NCBI GenBank assembly: GCA_910585245.1
Contig: CAJUCO010000033.1
Coordinates: 1-26,388 of the forward strand
Reading direction: 5' to 3'
DNA from: an uncultured Oscillibacter sp.
GTDB lineage: Bacteria; Bacillota; Clostridia; Oscillospirales; Oscillospiraceae
DNA: 26,388 nucleotides
Shown: one piece after another, positions 22,016 through 26,388 of the stretch
Layout: each line of letters opens with the position of its first letter
Position numbering within the stretch: position 1 is the first letter of the stretch
Translations under genes and position numbers: made by a program
The notes under the pieces: generated by a model
Seen by the model: the letters and a program-made list of their open reading frames with translations, nothing else
What the model was told of the DNA's origin: nothing
Databases searched by the model: none

Positions 22016-22033
22016 TTGCGGTTTCTTATTATA
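22016..22033 (-). promoter_or_regulatory. pyk promoter -10 with the shared 18-base start-site motif
   Basis: Minus strand TATAATAAGAAACCGCAA, -10 at 22028-22033. The whole 18 bases are identical to the typA promoter region at 9781-9798. No good -35 is visible at 17 bases, so the promoter may need an activator. Confidence 0.65.
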
Positions 22034-22110
22034 CAGAAATCTTTCCCATCTGGGTAGGTGAACATTCCATAAATTTTGCGTAATCGTTTAGCCCGGTATC
22101 TGTGGAAGTG

Positions 22111-22132
22111 TTCTTGCAAACGTTTGTAAGAA
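22111..22132. promoter_or_regulatory. LacI/CcpA-type operator candidate upstream of pyk
   Basis: A 22-base palindrome with one mismatch, centred on CG: TTCTTGCAAAC then GTTTGTAAGAA. LacI-family operators have this CG-centred form, and CcpA sites (cre) are close to it. It is about 80 bases upstream of the pyk -10, a position compatible with activation. Confidence 0.5.
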
Positions 22133-22138
22133 GAGGAG

Positions 22139-22159
22139 GAGGGCCCGTGGACCCTCCCC
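22139..22159 (-). terminator. Possible terminator after the YozG-like regulator
   Basis: Minus strand GAGGG and CCCTC form a short GC stem, followed by pyrimidine-rich sequence. Weak. Confidence 0.35.
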
Positions 22160-22167
22160 CTGTCTGC

Positions 22168-22362
22168 TTATTCTTCCCAAAAGAGCTCGTCCAGAGTTTT
22201 GCCCAGGCGGCGGCAGATGGCGGTGCAGAGCTTGATGGTGGGATTGTAGTCCCCCTTTTCAATGGCGTTGATGGTCTGGCGGGAGACCCCCACCGCGTCC
22301 GCCAGCTGCTGCTGGCTCAGGTCCAGGGCGGCCCGGGCGGCTTTCATGCGGAGATTTTTCAT
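22168..22362 (-). CDS. Small XRE-family regulator (YozG-like)
   Basis: A 64-residue Cro/C1 helix-turn-helix protein: KAARAALDLSQQQLADAVGVSRQTINAIEKGDYNPTIKLCTAICRRLGKTLDELF. This short class (YozG, YvaO-type ends DELFW) is generally paired with a membrane protein gene and represses its own operon. ATG 22362 follows GAGGAGG closely, and its ATGA overlaps the stop of the membrane-protein gene by 4 bases. It is the last gene of the DUF6440-membrane-XRE unit. Confidence 0.92.
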   Translation of the reverse strand: MKNLRMKAARAALDLSQQQLADAVGVSRQTINAIEKGDYNPTIKLCTAICRRLGKTLDELFWEE

Positions 22363-22883
22363 TCCGCCTCCTCGTCCCGGGGGCGGAGGAGGTAGTTGAC
22401 GATGTACACAAGGAGAATTACCAGGGTCGCCGTTCCCATAATGGGATTCACCGCCCGGTAGGTCAGCAGGCCGTTTTCCGTCAGGCCGGGGGAGATGTGG
22501 TACATGACGCCAAGGCCCAGGTTGACGGCGGACAGCAGGGCGAAGAAGGTCATGATGGTCCGGGGTTTTTCCCGGAGGCTGAGGTAGGCGTCCTTCAAAA
22601 TGCAGGTGATGGCAAAGACGCAGATGGCCAGGGCGATACAAAGGCTTACCCCCGCCAGCGTGTCGCACCACCGGCCCAGCAGCAGGTCGGAGATACCGTA
22701 GGCAAAGGCGGCGATGAGCAGGGTGAAAAACCCGTATTGAAAGGCCTTGCCCCTGGCCTGCTCCTGCCGCTCGTCAAAGTGCGTGTCCAGGATTTTTTTC
22801 TTAAACAGGAACACGACGAAGGCCAGTCCGGCAAGGATGCCCGCCGTAAGGCCAACGAGAATTCCGGTATGGTACTGATCCAT
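22359..22883 (-). CDS. Five-helix membrane protein partnered with the XRE regulator
   Basis: A 174-residue integral membrane protein with predicted helices at about 7-27, 47-70, 73-95, 107-127 and 146-167. The first loop holds the charged FDERQEQARGKAFQYG, where DERQ followed by RGKA is a recurring mark of small membrane proteins encoded next to YozG-like regulators in Clostridia. No catalytic motif is seen and function is unknown. AAAGGA lies 9 bases before ATG 22883. It follows the DUF6440 gene by 27 bases and is translationally coupled to the regulator downstream, so the three genes act as one unit. Confidence 0.85.
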   Translation of the reverse strand: MDQYHTGILVGLTAGILAGLAFVVFLFKKKILDTHFDERQEQARGKAFQYGFFTLLIAAFAYGISDLLLGRWCDTLAGVSLCIALAICVFAITCILKDAYLSLREKPRTIMTFFALLSAVNLGLGVMYHISPGLTENGLLTYRAVNPIMGTATLVILLVYIVNYLLRPRDEEAE

Positions 22884-22910
22884 AAAAATCCGTCCTTTCC
22901 CTGTTCCGGG

Positions 22911-23075
22911 TTATTCGCGGGTAATAACCGGCTTGCCGTCGGGGCCCAATAGAGGCGTGAAGCCCGCTGCGGTGCCGTTCCGGTGGAATAGGTAGTGGAC
23001 GCCGGTTTCTGTGTCCACCCAAATTTCCATCACATCCAGGGTTCCTTGGGTATATACTTTCTGAAAGCGATTCAT
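22911..23075 (-). CDS. DUF6440-type small protein
   Basis: A 54-residue protein too short for many gene callers. It reads NRFQKVYTQGTLDVMEIWVD, then TETGVHYLFHRNGTAAGFTPLLGPDGKPVITRE. The pattern EIWVDxETGVxYLF...G...GxTPLLxxDGKP is that of DUF6440, a small soluble beta-rich family of unknown role common in Firmicutes. AGGAGG is 6 bases before ATG 23075, and a TTGACA promoter lies just upstream. First gene of the three-gene minus-strand unit. Confidence 0.88.
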   Translation of the reverse strand: MNRFQKVYTQGTLDVMEIWVDTETGVHYLFHRNGTAAGFTPLLGPDGKPVITRE

Positions 23076-23107
23076 AAAGTTCCTCCTTATTTTGCGTCGG
23101 TAGGGTC

Positions 23108-23136
23108 AGTGTACAACTAAGACGACTATTTGTCAA
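23108..23136 (-). promoter_or_regulatory. Promoter of the DUF6440-membrane-XRE unit
   Basis: Minus strand consensus TTGACA (23131-23136), 17-base spacer, TACACT (23108-23113). AT-rich sequence surrounds the -35, with an AGTA/TACT inverted pair just upstream that could be the regulator's site. Confidence 0.7.
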
Positions 23137-23168
23137 GTATATTTTACTAAAAGGACGATAAAATTTCC

Positions 23169-23274
23169 GCCCGGTGGGAAACCGAGCGGAGCGGGGAAAG
23201 GGCGGGCACACAGGTCCGCCCCTACACGGTGTTCGAGTGGTAGGCAGACCGCAAGGCCGGTGTGTCCGCCTTTT
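23169..23274. repeat. Dispersed-type intergenic palindromic repeat
   Basis: An imperfect inverted repeat: GGGCGGGCACACAGGTCCGCCCC (as two blocks, about 23197-23222) against GGCCGGTGTGTCCGCC (23256-23270), plus a CCGGTGGGAAACCG block at the left. The wording resembles the GC-rich GGGGCGGACC...GTCCGCCC intergenic repeats seen in many Oscillospiraceae genomes; family membership is from memory and not checked. Confidence 0.5.
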
Positions 23275-23310
23275 GGGAATGGCAGGATTGCGGGGGACCT
23301 TGCGGGCGCC

Positions 23311-24024
23311 TTACTTCTTCTTCCGCTTTTTCTTCCCCGCGTCAATCTCCCCATAGAGCCATTGGAGCCCGTCGGAGAGGCCGCCGATTTCGTCGATGAG
23401 GCCCAGGCGTACCGCCTCCTCGCCGTAGACGACGCTGCCAACGTCTGCGGCCATGTCGTCCTTTTTCAGCATCAGGTCCTGGAAGTCCCCGGCGGAGATG
23501 TGGCTGTGTCCGGCGACAAAGGCCACAATCCGGTCTTGGAGCCGCTGGAAGTAGCTGTAGGTCTGGGGGGCGGCGATGACGGTGCCGCTCATGCGGACAG
23601 GGTGGATGGTCATGGCGGCGGAGGGCACGGCGAAGCTCCGACGGGCGGCCACCGCCAGGGGCACGCCGATGGAGTGGCTGCCCCCCAGAACGATGGAGAC
23701 TGTGGGCTTGGTCATACCGGCGATGAGCTCCGCGATGGCAAGACCTGCCTCCACGTCGCCGCCTACGGTGTTCAAAAGAAAGAGGACCCCCGCCACCTCG
23801 TCGGACTCCTCCAGCTTGGCCAGGAGAGGAAGGACGTGCTCATATTTGGTGGTCTTTGTGCCGGAGGAGGCGGTCATGTGCCCTTCAATCTGTCCGATGA
23901 TGGTGAGGCAGTAGAGATTGCCGTGGGGTGTGGCCGTCATGGCGGAGCCAAAGTCCAGGATGGACTGGACGGCCTCGTTTTGTGTATCGGTTTCCGGTTC
24001 TGTGGGTTTGATGGATTTGGTCAT
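23311..24024 (-). CDS. ClpP-clan serine peptidase, TepA/YmfB-like
   Basis: A 237-residue protein of the ClpP/crotonase fold, resembling the TepA (translocation-enhancing, YmfB) family. Motifs: LFLLNTVGGDVEAGLAIAELI, then VSIVLGGSHSIGVPLAVAA with Ser118 in the place of the ClpP nucleophile, and AMTIHPVRMSG with His141 in the place of its histidine; a following KDDMAADVGSVVYGEEAVRLGLIDEIG resembles the Asp region and C-terminal ClpP helix. Family members are cytosolic, and several are involved in phage heads or export; the substrate is unknown. The start is ATG 24024, with GGGAGGG 6 bases upstream. The C-terminus is Lys-rich (AGKKKRKKK), which is odd for this family. Confidence 0.87.
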   Translation of the reverse strand: MTKSIKPTEPETDTQNEAVQSILDFGSAMTATPHGNLYCLTIIGQIEGHMTASSGTKTTKYEHVLPLLAKLEESDEVAGVLFLLNTVGGDVEAGLAIAELIAGMTKPTVSIVLGGSHSIGVPLAVAARRSFAVPSAAMTIHPVRMSGTVIAAPQTYSYFQRLQDRIVAFVAGHSHISAGDFQDLMLKKDDMAADVGSVVYGEEAVRLGLIDEIGGLSDGLQWLYGEIDAGKKKRKKK

Positions 24025-24090
24025 AAAGATCCCTCCCTTTCGTGCAAATAGCATTTCCGGTTTTTCGGAAATTACCCGCCCGGGGCCGGA

Positions 24091-24110
24091 ATCTTACGGC
24101 ATTGTAAGAT
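24091..24110. promoter_or_regulatory. Inverted repeat between the divergent TepA-like and small membrane genes
   Basis: ATCTTAC-GGCATT-GTAAGAT, a perfect 7-bp inverted repeat, with a further TGTAAG 13 bases to the right. Position and spacing suit a dimeric regulator site. A second stem TTTCCG/CGGAAA occurs at 24053-24070. Confidence 0.4.
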
Positions 24111-24205
24111 ACGGCGGCAAAATGTAAGGCAACGCTATGGCAGGCCCGGCGGCGGTTTGCTATACTGACGTCAGTTCCAAGAAAACAGAAATGGAGGAAA
24201 AAATT

Positions 24206-24406
24206 ATGAAGGATATGATGAAAGGGATTGCGCTTGGAATCCTGTTGGTAGCGGCGGTGGTCGCGGGACAGATGGCCCTGACCGGCGTGGTGGGCTTCCA
24301 CACCGCAGAGCTGGCGGGGGGAACGGCGTTGACCTTCCTGCTTTTTTACACCCTCTTCCAGTCGTGCCGGAAGCGGCGGGAGGCCAAGGCAAAAGAACGC
24401 GCATAA
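24206..24406 (+). CDS. Small two-helix membrane protein
   Basis: A 66-residue hypothetical protein with two hydrophobic segments (about 6-27 IALGILLVAAVVAGQMALTG and 37-52 GGTALTFLLFYTLF) and a basic cytoplasmic tail (CRKRREAKAKERA). GGAGG 8 bases before ATG 24206 supports this start; the upstream ATG at 24137 has none. A TATACT at 24161-24166 could be its -10, with a poor -35. Divergent from the TepA-like gene. No family recognised. Confidence 0.7.
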   Translation: MKDMMKGIALGILLVAAVVAGQMALTGVVGFHTAELAGGTALTFLLFYTLFQSCRKRREAKAKERA

Positions 24407-24412
24407 ACAAAA

Positions 24413-24440
24413 ACCGGCGGACCGGAGCGGGTCCGCCGGT
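24413..24440 (+). terminator. Hairpin after the small membrane protein
   Basis: ACCGGCGGACC (24413-24423) with GGTCCGCCGGT (24430-24440), 11-bp stem. T-run weak on the plus strand; A-run precedes the stem, so on the minus strand it is followed by T. Confidence 0.65.
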
Positions 24441-24522
24441 TCTGTCTGGCAACGGGGTCTTTTCGCCGGACCGGGTAAGTTTTCAGGACCTTCACACCGT
24501 TCAGGCGCGTTTCAGTTTAAAA

Positions 24523-24557
24523 GCGCGGGAACCCCGGACGAGGTTCCCGCGCCTTTT
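24523..24557. terminator. Bidirectional terminator between the small membrane gene and pdxY
   Basis: GCGCGGGAACC (24523-24533), 8-base loop, GGTTCCCGCGC (24542-24552), followed by CTTTTTC on the plus strand; on the minus strand the stem is followed by TTTTAAAC. Confidence 0.85.
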
Positions 24558-24584
24558 TCTTCTCCTTAACGGAGATTTTCCGTT

Positions 24585-25454
24585 TTAACGGTGCGAAACC
24601 TCCGGCGACGCCAGACGGCCCAGCAGAGGCTCGAAGTCCACGCCCTCCCGAAGGGGGAGGCCCTGCTCCACCGTCCGCACCGCGCAGGCGTGGATAAAGT
24701 CCACGGCATGGGCCGCAGCACTGCGGAGGGAGTCCCCCCGGAGCAGAGCCCCGGTGAGAACGCTGGCAAACACGTCCCCCGTGCCGTGCAGGGGGTGGGC
24801 CACGAACTCCGTCTGAACCGCCTCGGTTTTCCCGGTCCGGGCATCGAAACACATGGCCCCCGTTTGCCCTGGAGCCAGAGCCGCCCCGGTGAGCGCCACG
24901 GAGCGCCTTCCCTCCAAACTCAGCTCCTCTACCAGATGCCGGAGAGCGGTCTCATCGTGAAGGGCTCTGCCTCCGTCCAGAAGGTCCCCGTACTCCCGCC
25001 CCAACAGGAAGGCGGCCTCCGTCAAATTGGGCGTGATCACGTCCGCCAGCGCAGCCAGACGCTCCATCCCGGCGCACATGGCGGGGGTATAGGTCTGGTA
25101 GGCCTTCCCGTCGTCTCCCATCACCGGGTCCACCACCACCAGCGTGTCCGGTCCCCGGAACTGGCGGATGAAATCCGCCACTATGCCGATCTGACGCTCG
25201 CTGCCCAAAAATCCGCTGTAAATGGCTTGAAACTGAAGATGCAAGGACTTCCAGTGTTCGGCCACCCGGGGCAGCTCTTCCGTCATGTCCAGAAAGGTGA
25301 AGCCGGTGAATCCCCCGGTGTGGGTGGAGAGAAAGGCGGTGGGCATCGGGCAGCACTGGATGCCCATGACGGAGAGAATGGGGATGACCTCCGTAAGGGA
25401 ACAGCGTCCAAAACCGGAGAGATCATGGATCACGGCGGCGCGGGGTGTCGGCAT
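24585..25454 (-). CDS. pdxY: Pyridoxal/pyridoxamine kinase, PdxY/PdxK type
   Basis: Ribokinase-fold kinase of the B6 salvage pathway, phosphorylating pyridoxal or pyridoxamine with ATP. The 289-residue protein has the family's N-terminal IHDLSGFGRCSLTEVIPILSVMG, PTAFLSTHTGG, AIYSGFLGS, DPVMGDDGKAY, VITPNLTEAAFLLG and the catalytic-Asp anion hole HGTGDVFAS near residue 228. ATG 25454 is preferred to the longer frame, because AGAGGT is correctly placed. Substrate preference between pyridoxal, pyridoxamine and pyridoxine cannot be told. Monocistronic; terminator at 24523-24557. Confidence 0.93.
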   Translation of the reverse strand: MPTPRAAVIHDLSGFGRCSLTEVIPILSVMGIQCCPMPTAFLSTHTGGFTGFTFLDMTEELPRVAEHWKSLHLQFQAIYSGFLGSERQIGIVADFIRQFRGPDTLVVVDPVMGDDGKAYQTYTPAMCAGMERLAALADVITPNLTEAAFLLGREYGDLLDGGRALHDETALRHLVEELSLEGRRSVALTGAALAPGQTGAMCFDARTGKTEAVQTEFVAHPLHGTGDVFASVLTGALLRGDSLRSAAAHAVDFIHACAVRTVEQGLPLREGVDFEPLLGRLASPEVSHR

Positions 25455-25600
25455 AAAAGGGACCTCTTTTCGTTGAAGTAATGGGGATATTCTATAACGG
25501 AACGGCAAAAAAGGCAAGAGCGAGGGGCCCTTTTCTCCCGGGGGAACCGGCCGATTTTCGCAAGAGGTGGAAAAAGGGGTAGACGGCGGGCGGCAGAGTG

Positions 25601-25609
25601 TGGTATACT
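25601..25609 (+). promoter_or_regulatory. Extended -10 promoter of tRNA-Leu
   Basis: TGGTATACT: an extended -10 (TG-n-TATACT). The best -35 is TAGACG at 18 bases, poor. Start would be about 13 bases before the tRNA. Confidence 0.55.
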
Positions 25610-25628
25610 ATTATTCGAACTTTCTTAT

Positions 25629-25713
25629 GCGCCCGTGGTGAAATTGGCAGACACGATGGATTTAGGTTCCATTCCGGCAACGGGTAGGGGTTCAAGTCCC
25701 CTCGGGCGTACCA
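25629..25713 (+). tRNA. tRNA-Leu(UAG)
   Basis: An 85-base class II tRNA with encoded CCA. Acceptor GCGCCCG/CGGGCGT, D-arm GTG-AAATTGGCAGA-CAC, anticodon stem ATGGA/TCCAT around loop TTTAGGT (anticodon TAG, reads CUA and CUG), a long variable arm ending CGGGT, and T-arm GGGG-TTCAAGT-CCCC. The first acceptor pair is G1-U72 rather than the usual G1-C72. Confidence 0.96.
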
Positions 25714-25718
25714 GCTCA

Positions 25719-25779
25719 GAAATTCCCGCCACCGTTCCGTTTCCGGCTTTGCCGAAAACTCCACTATGGCGGGAATTTC
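25719..25779. repeat. Inverted repeat just after tRNA-Leu
   Basis: GAAATTCCCGCCA (25719-25731) and its exact complement (25767-25779), with an inner CCGGC/GCCG hairpin. A likely 3' processing or termination structure for the tRNA, though no clean T-run follows. A GGCCC/GGGCC pair (25789-25819) lies next to it. Confidence 0.6.
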
Positions 25780-25895
25780 TTCGCTTTCGGCCCCGACTCG
25801 CTCCGCTGGACTCAGGGCCGAGGTGGCGGGGGAGAGTGGATGTTCTTGTGGGAAAATCCATACATATCCTCACATATTCTCTATCGCATATCGCA

Positions 25896-25926
25896 AAAAG
25901 GAGACAGGCTTTGGCTGTCTCCTTTT
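25896..25926. terminator. Bidirectional terminator downstream of tRNA-Leu
   Basis: AAAAGGAGACAG (25896-25907), loop GCTTTGG, CTGTCTCCTTTT (25915-25926). A-run and T-run in the stem ends fit termination in both directions. Confidence 0.8.
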
Positions 25927-26053
25927 CCCGTTTAGACGGAAAAGATTAACTATTAGATGTCAACGCTCAAAATGAAGGATGGAGGAAAAAGACAAATGGT
26001 TCAAAAAAGCATAGCAAAGGCTCGGGAGATCCCCAGATAGCTATTGAGGGGAA
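25927..26053. other. Non-coding end of the IS110-family element
   Basis: No open frame. It holds the palindromic stretch CCCC-AGATAGCTATTGA-GGGG around 26030-26050, directly after the transposase stop. IS110-family elements lack conventional terminal repeats and have non-coding ends, where a guide (bridge) RNA may be encoded; the true end of the element is not visible from one copy. Confidence 0.4.
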
Positions 26054-26388
26054 TCAAATCACTGGACAATAAGGCTGTCTGGATTTCTCCAGAGCGAAGA
26101 TAAGCCGTACCAGCTTCTTGGCGGCATGGGATAAGGCGATGTTGTAATGCTTGCCCTCAGCGCGATTCTTGGCAAGGTAAGCAGCGAATGTAGTATCCCA
26201 ATGGCAGACGTACTTGGCAGCGTTGTAGAGAGCATAGCGCAGATACCGTGAGCCGCGTTTTTCCATGTGAGGATAGCAGTTTTTAAGCTGTCCTGACTGG
26301 TAGGTAGAGGGAGACATCCCGGCGTAGGCCAGCAGCTTGTCGGCAGAGTCGAACCGGGAAAAGTCACCAACCTCGGCCAGGATCATGG
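26054..26388 (-). CDS. IS110-family transposase, C-terminal part (cut by the window edge)
   Basis: The 110 residues inside the window are the C-terminal transposase_20 domain of an IS110/IS1111-type recombinase: the helix-hairpin start VGDFSRFDSADKLLAYAGMSPSTYQSGQ, then KRGSRYLRYALYNAAKYVCHWD, FAAYLAKNRAEGKHYNIALSHAAKKLVRLIFAL. This domain holds the catalytic Ser of these DEDD-type enzymes. The N-terminal RuvC-like DEDD domain lies beyond the right edge. The reading frame is open to the window end, so there is no sign of disruption. The ending ALEKSRQPY and stop at 26054 look natural. Confidence 0.9.
   Translation of the reverse strand, partial: MILAEVGDFSRFDSADKLLAYAGMSPSTYQSGQLKNCYPHMEKRGSRYLRYALYNAAKYVCHWDTTFAAYLAKNRAEGKHYNIALSHAAKKLVRLIFALEKSRQPYCPVI

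Noticed and set aside
1..26388. CRISPR array, prophage or rRNA genes
   Set aside because: No regularly spaced repeats, no phage structural genes and no rRNA-like sequence; the PBECR-like and ClpP-clan genes alone do not make a prophage.

Overview
The window reads as chromosome of a GC-rich gut-type Clostridia, most likely Oscillospiraceae (Flavonifractor/Oscillibacter/Lawsonibacter-like). This is inferred from the full WalRK-YycHI-YycJ set, Shine-Dalgarno sites of the AGGAGG type, frequent TTG starts, sigma-A promoters with 17-base spacers, and protein flavour; no rRNA is present to confirm it.

Layout. 1-8312 (minus strand) is cell-envelope control: a Nudix hydrolase, then walR-walK-yycH-yycI, a perfect 16-bp hairpin terminator, then murA, a GNAT acetyltransferase, a TfoX C-terminal-domain protein and the start of walJ (cut by the window edge). 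8571-9404 (plus) is a VanY-type D,D-carboxypeptidase followed by five closely packed perfect hairpins. 10039-11862 is typA/bipA. 11880-12815 is a more AT-rich patch with a PBECR-like nuclease-fold protein, a strong promoter-terminator unit for a structured RNA of about 150 nt that I cannot assign, and an XRE regulator divergent from a small acidic protein across a promoter with operator-like repeats. 13203-16589 (plus) holds an orphan radical SAM protein, a secreted SLH/Ig-like protein and a lipoprotein serpin. 16671-19239 (minus) is yqeC-yqeB-selD, the accessory set for selenium-dependent molybdenum hydroxylases. A back-to-back promoter pair separates it from greA (plus). 19880-20463 is a large foldback element of two ~245-bp arms, each a train of small hairpins. 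It lies between convergent greA and pyk. 22168-23075 (minus) is a DUF6440 / five-TM membrane protein / XRE module, followed by a ClpP-clan (TepA-like) protein, a small divergent membrane protein, a PdxY-type pyridoxal kinase, tRNA-Leu(UAG), and at the right edge the 3' part of an IS110-family transposase.

How it works together. The left third couples envelope sensing (WalK, YycH, YycI, WalR) to peptidoglycan synthesis (MurA) and trimming (VanY-type). SelD makes selenophosphate, and YqeB/YqeC are expected to mature the selenium/molybdenum site of hydroxylases encoded elsewhere. The SLH protein and serpin are surface products. The least explained items are the RNA at about 12283-12431, the foldback element at 19880-20463 and the hairpin array at 9405-9602.
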